64,000 nt of DNA from Dugong dugon (GCA_030035585.1 CM057462.1:61290734-61354733); one strand, 5' to 3'. Numbered from the stretch's first letter, positions 51,690 to 62,290 are shown. The notes: generated by a model not told the origin, from the sequence alone. A program made the numbers and translations.

Positions 51690-51906
51690 CAAATACCCAA
51701 ACCAGGTTGCTGTCAAGTTGACTACAACTCACAGTGACCCCATTTTTTCAGAAGAGAATTGTGCTACACAGGGTTTTCAATGGTTGTGACCTTTCGGGAT
51801 TAGATTGCCAAGCCTTTCTTCTGACGTGCCTTTGGGTGGACTCAGACTACCAGCCTATCAGTTAGTAGCTAGACGCTTAACCATTTGCACCCCCCAGGGA
51901 CTTTTA
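51690..51906 (-). repeat. AfroSINE, long-body type
   Basis: 'tgctgtcaagttgactacaactcacagtgacccc', 'ttgtgacctttcgggattagattgccaagcc', 'cttaaccatttgcaccccccagggactt'. Confidence 0.9.
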
Positions 51907-52571
51907 AGTAAGAAGCCCACTTTAAAAAGCCACTTTCAGTCATAAAACAGGTTTCAATTTTACAAAATTAGAATGTATAGTTCCAAATAATAATCCAGAT
52001 TCCAATTTTGATACTTTGTCATTTTTTTCTCCTCCCTGGGCCAAGGCAGCTGGCAGGTTGTAGGGGAAGGGGGATGTGGCTGCTGGTACTGACCTCTGCA
52101 GGGTTGGGGAAGCAGGTAGGGAAGGGGAAGGGGGCAGCGGGATTTCTTTCTTTCTCACTCTGGTCTGAATAAGGCTTTGCACTCTGGGGTGCTGGCCAAT
52201 GTGCACCCCCTTTCCCCTCAGCCCTGTGCCTCTGCAGGTTCTCTCCACACAGACTCTTGCTGCTGAGTCCCTGCTCTTCCTGGCAGCTCCCTTGGGCAGG
52301 ACTTGAAGTGTTCCTGCTCTATCTCCCTTGGCTCTGCAGTAAACACTGGTGCATCCCTGGCCCCACACATTCTGGGCGCAGGCTAACCCCAGTGCAGCTG
52401 CTTCTCCTCCTCTGGAGTCTTGCCAGTTAGAATTTCCAGGTGGGAGTTTGGCTCCAGGATCGAGAAACAGCTACGTGGAAAATTGACACCTTGGTCAGGC
52501 CCTTGCTTTGGCAGGCAGCATCTACTGTATCTTAATCTCCATGGAAACTTCTTTTATAACCCCCTGTTATA
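51907..52571. other. Unique noncoding sequence
   Basis: AT-rich at the left (to 52030), GC-rich after. A 142-codon minus-strand frame (51940-52368) has no recognisable domain. Confidence 0.4.
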
Positions 52572-52772
52572 CGTCCCTGGGTGGTACAAATGGTTAATGC
52601 ACTCAGCTACTAACCAAAAGGTTGGAGGTTCAAGGGCACCCAGAAGTGCTTTGGGAGGAAGGTCTGGTGACCTACTTCCGAAAAATCAGCCACTGAAAAC
52701 CCTAAAGAGCCCAGTTCTCCACTGACACACATAGGGTCTCCATGAGTCAGAATCGACTTGATGGCAACTGAT
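52572..52772 (+). repeat. AfroSINE, long-body type
   Basis: 'acgtccctgggtggtacaaatggttaatgcactcagctactaacc', 'cctacttccgaaaaatcagccactgaaaacc', 'catgagtcagaatcgacttgatggcaactg'. Confidence 0.92.
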
Positions 52773-52949
52773 GTGTGTGCGCATGTATATAAGAGGACAG
52801 TTCTGTCACCTGCCTACCATTTAGAGGGTTGGCAATAGGGTGTTCAGTGCTAACCATGTCCAGCTGCCCACAACCCTGTCCCAGCCCTTCTTCCTCTTCC
52901 CCGCTGCCATTAGGCAATCAGATTAAACAGGAAATAGTCAATCTGGGTA

Positions 52950-53200
52950 AACTATAGCATAGGGGTTTAGAAGGCAAGAGATTGTGTGTTTGAATCCCAA
53001 CTCTATCCCTAACTAGGTATGTGACCTTGTGTAACTGACTTAACTTCTTCGTGCTTTAGTTTTGTTGTCTGTAAAATGAGGATAATAGTACTTACCTCAT
53101 AGATTGTTGAGGAGAACAAATGAGGTAACTGGAAACACTATGAGCAGTGTGCCTGGCACATAGTAATCGCTCAGCAAATAATTTATTATCATTATCTATG
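52950..53200 (+). repeat. MIR SINE, near full length
   Basis: 'actatagcataggggtttagaaggc', 'gtgaccttgtgtaactgacttaac', 'gttgtctgtaaaatgaggataatagtac' and 'gtgcctggcacatagtaatcgctcagc' span the element. Confidence 0.95.
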
Positions 53201-53226
53201 GAGTCTGGAATTTGGGAGGTAATAGG

Positions 53227-53690
53227 TGAGTGGTTAAGAGCAGAACCAGTAACCAGTTGCCATTGAGTTGAATCCGACTCATGGTGACCCATGTGTGTCA
53301 GAGAACCGCTCCATAGGGTTTTCAAGGCTGTGACTTTTCAGAAGCAGATTGCCAGGTCTTTCTGCCGAGGAGCCTCTGGGAGAGTTTGAACCGACAACCT
53401 TTCCGTTAGTAGTCAAGTGCTTTACAATTTGCCCCGCCCAGGGACTCTTGTTAAGAGCGTAGGTTGTGGAATTTGGAGCAAGACAGACCTGGCTGAGTCT
53501 TACTCAAGTTCTGTGATTTTAGGCAAATTACCAACCGTCTCTGAACCTCAGTTTCTGAAACTGTAAAATGGGGTTTTCACGAGCTTTTGTTTGCTTCAGG
53601 GTTGTTGGGATGAAGTCTGTAGTTATTGAGATAAAGTTTGTAGTGCTCCAAACACAGGGTTTAGTTTATAGTAGGCAGTTGATGAAAGGC
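53227..53690 (+). repeat. Second MIR SINE, split by an AfroSINE
   Basis: The head 'gtgagtggttaagagc' lies left of the SINE. 'gtaggttgtggaatttgg..gattttaggcaaattacc..ctcagtttctgaaactgtaaaatgggg' lies right of it. The two parts join into one MIR if the SINE and one duplicate copy are removed. Confidence 0.88.
53243..53450 (-). repeat. AfroSINE inserted in the MIR
   Basis: 'agttgccattgagttgaatccgactcatggtgacc', 'tttcagaagcagattgccaggtc', 'caatttgccccgcccagggactc'. A 9-base duplication, gttaagagc, lies at 53234-53242 and 53451-53459. Confidence 0.93.
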
Positions 53691-54329
53691 AGTCATGGGA
53701 TCCTATTACTGAGAAGAGACAGGATTTTCCTGGAGGTCTAGGAAGTGCCAGTCCTCACTTATGCCCCTTTAAGTCAGCCACCCTGCCCTGACTTATTTGT
53801 GCCACTTTAATCACCAAGGAAACAGTGAAGGGATCCAGAAATTTCCGAGAGGGCCTTGATTTATAATTACTGCACCTCACAGGCAGTAATCACTCCCCAA
53901 CCATCCCTGTCCTGGCCTTGCGTGCTGTGTAGGAATGCAGTTCTGCATTGTCAAGAGCAGGGAACTTTAGCTCAGATTAAATGCAGACAGATGGATAGCT
54001 CTCATTTGTGTTTTACTCCAGTCTCCAAACCTTCCTGGAGATCAGGGCAGTGAGAGGGAGGGATCTCCAGCTGGCCCTGCTAATGAGCAGGTTCATTTGC
54101 CTTGTCCTTCTTCTACCATAAGGAGAGAAGAATTGTTTTTTCTGTTTGGCAAACCAGTATCAATATTTCCAGAGTGAGAAGAGGAAGAAAACAACCCTGG
54201 GCTTTATTAGTCCTTTAGTAGCTTCGGCGAGATGTGCGGGTGGGGAGGATTGCAGGGGGATATGACCCCCTCCCACCCTGTCTCACCCCCTTCCTGCCGA
54301 GCTGCCCCGGGAGTTGAGCTAGACTACAG
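53691..54329. other. Unique noncoding sequence
   Basis: No repeat recognised. 53860-53880 ('gatttataattactgcacctc') and 54130-54170 carry AT-rich motifs; a weak regulatory candidate. Confidence 0.35.
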
Positions 54330-54465
54330 ACACGCAGATGGAAATGCCCGATCCCCTGTATAGGCACATGGAGGCCCAGGCAGAGGAAGAGATGTGCCTG
54401 AGCTCACAGGACAGAGCTGGGGCTACAACCAGGCCTTCTGGCTCCCTGCTCTGTGCTTTTCCCAC
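54330..54465 (-). repeat. MIR SINE
   Basis: 'cccctgtataggcacatggaggcccaggcagagg' and 'ctgagctcacaggacagagctgg'. Confidence 0.62.
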
Positions 54466-54494
54466 AAATTGGGATTTTCAAACTTTTAAAAAGC

Positions 54495-57400
54495 TACCCA
54501 ACCAAACCCCCACGTGTCTGTCAGTTTGTTATACTGTAGGGGCTTGTGTGTTGCTGTGATGCTGGAAGCTATGCCACCGGTATTCAAATACTAGCAGGGT
54601 CACCCATGGCGGACAGGTTTCAGCTGATCTTCCAGACTAAGGCAGATGAGGAAGAAGGACCTGGCAGTCTACTTCTGAAAAGAATTAGCCAGTGAAAACC
54701 TTATGAATAGCAGCAGAATATTGTCTGATATAGTGCCAGAAGATGAACCCCTCAGGTTGGAAGGCACTCAAAATATGACTGGGGAAGAGCTGCCTCCTCA
54801 AAGTAGAGTCAACCTTAATGAAGTGGATGGAGTCAAGCTTTCAGGACCTTCATTTGCTGATGTGGCACGACTCAAAATGAGAAGAAACAGCTGCAAACAT
54901 CTGTTAATAATTGGAACGTGGAATTATGAAGCATGAATCTAGGGAAATTGGAAAACATCAAAAATGAAATGGAAAGCATAAATATCCATATCCTAGGCAT
55001 TAGTGAGCTGAAAGGGACTGGTATTGGCCATTTTGAATAGGATAATCATATGGTCTACTGTGCTGGGAATGACAACTTGAAGAGAAATGGCATTGCATTC
55101 ATCGTCAAAAAGAATACTTCAAGATCTATCCTGAAGTATAACGCTGTCAGTGGTAGGATAATACCCATACCCCTACAAGGAAGACCAGTTAATACATGTA
55201 TTATTCAAATGTACACACCAACCACTAAGGTCAAAGATGAAGAAATTAAAGATTTTTACCAACTTCTGCAGTCTGAAATTGATCGAACATGCAATCAGGA
55301 TGCATTGATAATTACTGGTGATTGGAATGGGAAAGTTGGAAGCAAAGAAGAAGGATTGGTAGTTGGAAAATATGGCAATAGAAATGATGCCAGAGATTGC
55401 GTGATAGAATTTTGCAAGACCAACGACTTCTTCATTGTAAATACCTTTTCTCAGTAGCATAAACAGCAACTATACACGTAGAGATTGCCAGATGGAATAC
55501 ACAGGAATCAAATCGACTACATCTGTGGAAAGAGATGATGGAAAAGCTCATTATCATCAGTCAGAACAAGGCCAGCGTCTGACTGCGGAACAGACCATCA
55601 AATTGCTCACGTGCAAGTTCAAGCAGAAGCTGAAGAAAACGAGAACAAGCTCATGAGAGCCAAAGTACGACCCTGAGTATATCCCACTTGAATTTAGAGA
55701 CCGTCTCAATAATAGATTTGACGCATTGAACACTAATGACAGAAGACCAGATGAGTTTTGGAATGACATCAAGGATGTCATACATGAAGAAAGCAAGAGG
55801 TTGTTAAAAAGACAGGAAAGAAAGAAAAGACCAGAATGAATGTCAGAAGAGACTCTGAAACTTGTCTTGAACATCGAGTAGCTAAAGCAAAAGGAAGAAA
55901 TGCTGAAGTAAAAGAGCTGAACAGAAGATTTCAAAGGTCAGCTCAAGAAGACAAAGCAAAGTATTATAATGACATGCGCAAAGACCTGGAGATAGAAAAC
56001 CAAAAGGGAAGAACATGTTTGGCATTTCTCAAGCTGAAAGAACTGCAGAAAAATTCAAGCCTCGAGTTGCAATATTGAAGGATTCTACGGGTAAAATATT
56101 AAACGACATAGGAAGCACCAAAGAAGATGGAAGGAATATACAGACTCATTATACCATAAAGAACTGGTTGACGTTCAACCATTTTAGGAGGTAGCATATG
56201 GTCAGGAACAAATAGTACTGAAGGAAGAAGCCCAAACTGCACTGAAAGCATTAGCAAAAAGCAAGGCTCCAGGAATTGACAGAATACCAACTGAGATGTT
56301 TCAACAAATGGATGCAGCACTGGAAGTGCTTACTCATCTATGCCAAGAAATTTGGAAGACAGCTACCTGGCCAACCGACTGGAAGAGACCTATATTTATG
56401 TCTATTCCCAAGAAAGGTGATCCAACAGAATGTGGAAACCATTGAACAATATCATTAATATCACGTGCGAGTAAAATTTTGCTGAAGATCATTCAAAAGT
56501 GGCTGCAGCAATATATAGACAGAGAGCTGCCAGAAACTCAAGCCGGATTCAAAAGAGGACGTGGAATGAGGGATCTCATTGCTGATGTCAGACGGATCCT
56601 GGCTGAAAGCAGAGAATACTAGAAAGATGTTTACCTGTGTTTGATTGACTATGGAAAGGCATTCGACTGTGTGAATCATAACAAATTATGGATAACATTT
56701 AAGAAGAATGGGAATTCCAGAACACTTAATTGTGCTCATGAGGAATCTGTACATGGATCAGCAGGCAGATGTGTGAACAGAGCAAGGGGATACTGCATGG
56801 TTTAAAGTCAGGAAAAGTGTGCATCAGAGTTGTATCCTTTCACCGTACCTATTCAATCTGTATGCTGAGCAAATAATCTGAGAAGGTGGACTATCTGAAG
56901 AAGAATGGGGCATCAGGATTGGAGGAAGACTAATTAACAACCTGTGTTATGCAGATGACACAACCTTGCTTGCTGAAAGTGAAGAGGACTTGAAGCACTT
57001 ACTGATGAAGATCGAAGACTACAGCCTTCAGTATGGATTATACCTCAACATAAAGAAACCAAAATCCTCACAACTGGACCAATAAGTAACATCATGATAA
57101 ACGGAGAAAAGACTGAAGTTGTCAAGGATTTCATTTTTATTGGATCCATAATCAACACCCGTGGAAGCAGCAGTCAAGAAATCAAAAGGCATTGCATTGG
57201 ACAAATCTGCTGCAAAAGACCTCTTTAAAGTGTTGAAAAGCAAAGATGTCACCTTGAAGACTAAGGTGGACCTGACTCAAGCCATTGTGTTTTCAATCGC
57301 CTCATATGCATGTGAAAGCTGGACGATGAATAAGGAACACCGAAGAAGAACTGGAGCCTTTGAATTGTGGTGTTGGCGAAGAATATTGAATATACCAAGG

Positions 57401-57740
57401 ACTGCCAAAAGAACAAATCTGTCTTGGAAGAAGTACAACCAGAGTGCTCCTTGGAAGCAAGGATGGCGAGATTATGTCTCACATACTTTGGACATGTTAT
57501 CAGGAAAGATCAGTCCCTGGAGAAGGACATCATGCTTGGTAAAGTAGAGGGCCGGTGAAAAAGAGGAAGACCCTTAACGAGATGGATTGACACAGTGGCT
57601 GCAACAGTGGGCTCAAGCATAACAACTATTGTGAGGATGGCTCAGGACCGGGCAGTGCTTCCTTCTGTTGTACACAGGGTCACTATGAGTCGGTACCGAC
57701 TCAAAGACACCTAACAAAACCTAAAAACAACCTAACAACA
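54495..57740 (+). mobile_element. Near full-length RTE-clade (BovB-like) LINE, inactive
   Basis: About 3.25 kb, the usual size of an RTE element. In order, it has a 5' region shared with the SINE bodies (54,500-54,710). Next come endonuclease-type motifs: IIGTWN near 54,905, GISEL near 55,000 and TGDWNGKVG near 55,315. The reverse-transcriptase motifs are LIDYGKAFDCVNH at 56,641-56,679, SPYLFNLY near 56,840 and YADDTTLLAE at 56,947-56,976. The terminal segment 'cactatgagtcggtaccgactcaaagacacc' follows. Many in-frame stops and shifts divide the single long frame into pieces of at most about 135 codons, so it cannot make an intact polyprotein. Copies of its 3' end lie at 11406 and 44022. Confidence 0.95.
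54703..57547 (+). pseudogene. Decayed RTE endonuclease/reverse-transcriptase frame
   Basis: The frame would encode the APE-type endonuclease that nicks target DNA and the reverse transcriptase that primes from it. It survives as separate open segments at 54703-54936, 55050-55457, 55836-56078 and 57161-57547, in different phases. The catalytic YADD box is intact, but stop codons lie before, between and after the domains. It is listed separately so that these open segments are not mistaken for genes. Confidence 0.9.
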
Positions 57741-57800
57741 ACAACCCAACCAACCAACCAACCAACCAACCAACCAACCAACCAACCAACCACCAACAAA
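57741..57800 (+). repeat. (AACC)n microsatellite at the RTE tail
   Basis: About 13 CAAC/AACC units directly follow the RTE end 'cctaacaacaacaac'. It probably grew from the RTE's own tail repeat. Confidence 0.93.
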
Positions 57801-57938
57801 CCAACCAAAAAACAAAAAACACTATTGCCTTTGAATTTGTTGTGACTCATAGTGACCCCATGTGTTCCAGAGTAGAACTGCTCCATAGGATTTTCTTAGC
57901 TATGACCTTCCAGAAGCCTATTGCCAGGCCTTCTTCCC
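57801..57938 (-). repeat. AfroSINE, part 1 (3' half)
   Basis: 'tttgttgtgactcatagtgaccccatgtg', 'gctatgaccttccagaagcctattgccagg'. The head continues after the LTR at 58423. Confidence 0.88.
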
Positions 57939-58422
57939 TGTCATGGTTTGAATTATGTCCCCCACAGAATGTGTGCATCAGTTTGGCTGGGCTGTGATTC
58001 CCAGTATTGTGTGGTTGTCCTCCATTTTGTGATAGTAATTTTATGTTAAAGAGGCCCCCTGATCCAATGTAAAGAGAGTTTCCCTGGGGTGTGGCTTGCA
58101 CCACCTTTTATCTTACACGAGATAAAAAGAAAGAGAAGCAATCAGAGAATTGGGGACCTCATACTACCAAGAAAGCAGTGCCAGAAGCAGAGTGCATCCT
58201 TTGGACCCGAGGTTCCTGCGCAGAGAAGCTCCTAGTCCAGGGGAAGGTTGATGACGACAAGGACCTTCCTCCAGAGCCAACAGAGAGAGAAAGCCTTCTC
58301 CTGGAACTGACCCCCTGAGTTTGGACTTGTAGCCTACTAGACTGTGAGAAAATAAATTTCTCTTTGTTAAAGCCATCCCACTTGTGGTATTTCTGTCATA
58401 GCAGCACTAGATAACTAAGACA
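57939..58422 (+). repeat. Solo LTR, MaLR/ERVL-like, copy B, inserted in an AfroSINE
   Basis: Starts 'tgtcatggtttgaattatgtccccc', ends 'agcactagataactaagaca', with the near-duplicate ttccc/ctccc at 57934-57938 and 58423-58427. It shares long stretches with copy A at 7438 ('accaagaaagcagtgccag', 'agagagaaagccttctcctgga'). No internal region is seen. Confidence 0.92.
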
Positions 58423-58510
58423 CTCCCAAAGAGCCACAGGGTGTGTTCGAAACGCCAACCTTTACGTTAGTAGATGAGTGCAAAAGGTTTGCGCCATCCA
58501 AGGACTTTTT
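58423..58510 (-). repeat. AfroSINE, part 2 (head)
   Basis: 'ttcgaaacgccaacctttacgttagtagatgag' and 'ggtttgcgccatccaaggactt' complete the SINE begun at 57801. Confidence 0.85.
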
Positions 58511-59059
58511 AAAAGCTACAGAATCTTTTAAGAAATGCAATCTAATATGAAAATATACAACAGATAAAGTGGAGATGCTCTGGTTGAAGTATGGCAGTGG
58601 GGGTAGGGGACAGGAGCCCAGTGTAGTGGTATCCCATGCCCTAGTTGACCCTTGAAATGCCTCCAAAAAATCCTAGGGTTCCACTCCACCTGCTTTGAAA
58701 ACCCCTGCAGTAAATCCTGCTGCCTTGATTCTCACTATCTACATTTAGGGGAGAAAATTTGGGGCTTTGGACTCTAGTTTTTTGAAACCAACCACAGGTT
58801 TGGGATCCTGCTTTAGGCATTGGCTAAGAAAGGATAGACCACCTGCCCTCTTGTTTCATGAGACAGGGCCAAGAAGAGGCAGAGCTCCTGAGTGGGTTAA
58901 AATCCCTCTTGAAAGTGCTTTCCCTTCACCTAGATGTAGTCCATGCTTTCTCTTGGCGAATGGTGGGAGCCAGTCTGTAACGGACTGCCTCCCTTCCCTT
59001 CTGGGCCCCTAGAGAAGAGGGTCACAGGGGGGTCTCAGTCCTGGGATTGTGGGGGCAGC
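58511..59059. other. Unique sequence, possible old repeat
   Basis: 58640-58720 ('atgccctagttgacccttgaaatgcctcc', 'gggttccactccacctgctttgaaaacccctg') looks like an old DNA-transposon relic that I cannot name. The rest is unassigned. Confidence 0.35.
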
Positions 59060-59232
59060 TCTGTGTCCACTGGTAAGACAATTTACTGCTCCTAAGCTCA
59101 GGTTCCTCACCTGTAAAAGAGGGCCAATAACAGGACCAAGATTGTTGTGAGATCCAATGAGATAAAGGGCATGAAGTTTACTAACAAACACCTGGCTCAT
59201 AACAAGGACTGTACAATTGCTGGTTGTTAACT
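59060..59232 (+). repeat. MIR SINE
   Basis: 'aagctcaggttcctcacctgtaaaagaggg', 'gattgttgtgagatccaatgagataaaggg'. Confidence 0.82.
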
Positions 59233-59539
59233 TATGTGTTCATTTCCCACTCAACAAATGTCGATTTGAAACCCTGGTCCTGGGGCTGATTGCTAAGGAT
59301 GTAGAGCTGCCCAGAGGGACTGCTGATTGGGAAGGGTAAGGCTGTGCAGGATTTTTGGCACCTGGTGTTCATGGCTGGCTGATATTCTCCTTTGTCCTCA
59401 GCCCCTTCTCATCAGAGCAACAAGGGACCACTGAGTCCATTGATTTTTCAAATCTCTTTTTTTTTTTAAAACCAAGGAACTTTTTTTTTCTTTTCAGATT
59501 AGTAATATTGATGGATGTCTGAGGAACTGTCTGTATTAG
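59233..59539. other. Unique noncoding sequence
   Basis: 'ttcccactcaacaaatgtcgatttg' may be a reverse L2 tail scrap. A-rich runs occur near 59460-59490. Confidence 0.35.
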
Positions 59540-59660
59540 CTCCCAACAACCCTGTGATTCTACTATTATGCCCATTTTGCAGCTAGCTAAAGACATTGAG
59601 ACAAGAAAGTTAAATAATGTACCTAATGTCACACAGCTTACATGGAATTCCAATACACAG
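59540..59660 (-). repeat. MIR SINE
   Basis: 'cccattttgcagctagctaaagacattgagac', 'aatgtcacacagctta'. Confidence 0.68.
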
Positions 59661-59784
59661 GGAAAATCTACATGGGCTTTGAAGAAGAACTTGGGGCTGT
59701 GGCTTCTCCTTTTACATACTCCCCCCATCTTGAACCCCTAACACACAGTTCAAACACCATGGGTCCAGGTCAGCTCTCATTTGA

Positions 59785-59905
59785 TGAAAAGGGAAACTGA
59801 GGCCCAGAGAGGCACAGACTAGACAAGGTCGTTTAGCTCAAGTGGTAGAGCTGGTATGTAAACCCAGGTCTCTGGACTCCCAGCTCTGGGTCTTTCTAAG
59901 CACCG
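59785..59905 (-). repeat. MIR SINE
   Basis: 'gggaaactgaggcccagagaggcacag', 'ggtatgtaaacccaggtctctggactcccagctctgg'. Confidence 0.78.
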
Positions 59906-60749
59906 TTCTTCTCTCTCTGCACTCTGTTGCTGGGGATCTCATTAATTCTTAGGGATTTAAAAAAAACTGTTCGTGCTGACATGTCCCCAGTTTATACCTC
60001 CAGCTTAGACCTTTGCTTTAAACTCTGGAGTCTCATCTCTACCAGATGTTGGCTGCATCAGGCAACATGGAGCATCATTGTGACTGTGCAGGATGATCCC
60101 TTTGGTCCTCTTCAGTGCAAGTCCTAGCTCTCCTCTAGGTGGGGCTGGGCTGGGCTGGGCTGGGCTGATCTGGGCTGCGCTCTCCTGTCAGGGATGCTGA
60201 GCAGAACCCTTCTTGAAGGGAGAACCGCTTCACTCCTTGCACCCCCAGGCATCCCCCAGTTCAGACTTCTTTTCTCTTTGAACTTCCCCAAGTTACAGAC
60301 CACACAATTAAGAGCTTGCTAATAAGCCATCCATCTTGTCCCGCAGAGAGAGAGCTGCAGGCCTCCCGCAGGCTTCCTTCTCCTCTGGGAGGGGATCAAT
60401 GCCTTATCTCAGCCAGGCCTGTGTGGAGAGGAAGGAGGGAAACAAAAGCACTTAATTAAGGCTCAAAGGAGCGGAAAGGGAACACGGCGTCCTCCCTGGC
60501 TCCTTGCTTTCCCCTTGCCTCCCGATATCTCCTCTCCCAGGGCAGTGGCAGAGTCCACGGAGCTTCTGTCTGCTGTAGCTGCAGCCCCCTCTGCAGGAAG
60601 CAGAGAAGGGGTATTGAAGATGAGGAAGACTCTAGAGTGGGCACTGCTGTCTGGACCTGAGCTAGAGCTTACCCCAAACTGGAATACTCCCTTCCTTACT
60701 GTCCACCTCCATCCCAAGCATCCCAAGCCTTGGCCATGGCAATGAGGAG
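59906..60749. other. Unique sequence with a (GGGCT)n run
   Basis: Four to five GGGCT units at 60143-60165. The remainder is GC-rich unique DNA with no supported exon. Confidence 0.42.
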
Positions 60750-60754
60750 GATGG

Positions 60755-61144
60755 TGTTATGGACTGAATTTTCCCCTCCAAAATATTTGTAGTAAATCCT
60801 AACTTCTATGCCTGTGGTTATAATCCCATTTAGGAATGAGTTGGTTTTGTTATGCTAATGAGGTGGGATTAGTGTAGGGCAAGTCTTGAGTCAATCTCTT
60901 CTGAGATATAAAAGAGATTAAACAAGCAAGTGAGAAGCAGAGATAGGGGAAGAGAGATGCCAAGCCACATGAAGATCGCCCAGGAGCCGAAGCTCAGAAG
61001 AGACAAGGACCTTCCTCCAGAGCAACACAGAGAGAAAGACTTCCCCTAAAGCCAGCACTTACAGCCTCCTAAACTGTGAGAAAATAAATTTCTGTTTGCT
61101 AAAGCCACTCACTTGTGTTACAGCAGCACTAAATAACTAAGACA
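60755..61144 (+). repeat. Solo LTR, MaLR/ERVL-like, copy C, with perfect 5-base duplication
   Basis: Starts 'tgttatggactgaattttcccctcc', ends 'cagcactaaataactaagaca', with 'gagatataaaagag' (TATA-like) and 'agaaaataaatttctg' (poly-A signal). The duplication gatgg is exact at 60750-60754 and 61145-61149. It is shorter than copies A and B and is a relative rather than the same subfamily. Confidence 0.9.
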
Positions 61145-61149
61145 GATGG

Positions 61150-62069
61150 TAAGCAGCAAGAACTCTGCCCCAAAAAATGCCCTTCCTGGACCTAAATTTC
61201 CACCATTAATGTGTATTCTCTCAGGTAAGAAAAGCTTTCTTGGTCCCCTTTATGAATGTAATGCTTAGGGGAGGGAGAGCCTCTAACCTGCTTTGGAGAG
61301 GGGGACCTGGGCTCAGTAGTCTACACTTTCCCTTCTCTCAGGCCCTGGACAGTGCCTATAAAACTGTCCTCAGTGAGCTGGGAAGGTGAGTGCCCACATG
61401 TAAACGCACTCACGCACTTGGAAGATCCTCTCTGCCAGGATTTTCTGGGCCATTCAGAATTTCCCTGAGGTCTTTCCCTGCTAAATTGTGCACCTCTATC
61501 CTCTATGAACTTGGCTGTTGATACTTGGGCATCTATCATTCTCCTGGCTTCTGGAACCTCTGTCCTGGCTGATGTCAAACCACCAACCTTCATAACCCAT
61601 ATGGCCTCCTGGCCTGGATGTGACCCTCACCTCTGGCTTTTCCAAACTTGACTCCTGCCACACCTCTAGTGTTTCATACTTGGCTCCAAGAGAGTAGGTG
61701 GTACCTTCTAGGTTCTATGACCCTGACGGTGCCCCTGCCTGCCCACAGAGGGAGGACAGATGGGGCGAGAGTCATTCTCAGAGGATCCTGGGCCTGGATG
61801 GAGGATCACCGCTCTCCACCCTGGAGGATCCCCCAACAAAGTGGTTCTGTCCTGCCTTGCACTGGGAGGCTACCCCAGGGATTCAGGGATGGAAAAGGAA
61901 GGGAACTTTGAGCAACAGCTGGGGAGAGTCAACTATTCCTGCCGGGGTTGGGGGGGGGGCCCTGTTTGCTCACCACCCCATGAGGGACAGGCTTAGTGAG
62001 TCTAATCAATGGGACCAAGGGGGCTCTCTCCCAAGAAGAGTCCTCAATGCTGGTGCCCCTTTGAGAACA
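61150..62069. other. Unique noncoding sequence
   Basis: No repeat recognised over 900 bases. The 128-codon forward frame (61698-62084) has no domain and is crossed by others, so it is not called. Confidence 0.4.
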
Positions 62070-62115
62070 AATTTTTTAAGATAATTTATTAATTCACTGA
62101 ATGTTTATTGAGGCA
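62070..62115 (-). repeat. L2 LINE tail scrap
   Basis: 'aatttattaattcactgaatgtttattgagg'. Confidence 0.5.
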
Positions 62116-62189
62116 ATAAAAGGGGGAGTGGAGAACTGATCCCAACCTAGGAGATGAACTATGTTGTGTGTTGAAGAGGTACAGAGCTG

Positions 62190-62203
62190 TTGCCCCCTGC
62201 TGG
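62190..62203 (-). promoter_or_regulatory. CTCF-like binding motif, reverse
   Basis: TTGCCCCCTGCTGG is the reverse complement of CCAGCAGGGGGCAA, a very close match to the CTCF core. Its orientation is opposite to the sites at 14795, 34353, 49901 and 49978. Confidence 0.58.
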
Positions 62204-62227
62204 ACACCCACAGACATAACTACATGT

Positions 62228-62290
62228 AGAAACCAAAAATCAGTTGCCCTGGAGTTGGTTCTGACTCATGGCGACCCCCATGTGTCTGAG
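62228..62290 (-). repeat. AfroSINE tail fragment
   Basis: 'aaaaatcagttgccctggagttggttctgactcatggcgacccc' is the tail only. Confidence 0.75.

Noticed and set aside
55050-55457. 135-codon forward frame with endonuclease-like motifs taken as a host gene
   Set aside because: It is a fragment of the RTE LINE, with stops on both sides and matching copies of the element elsewhere.
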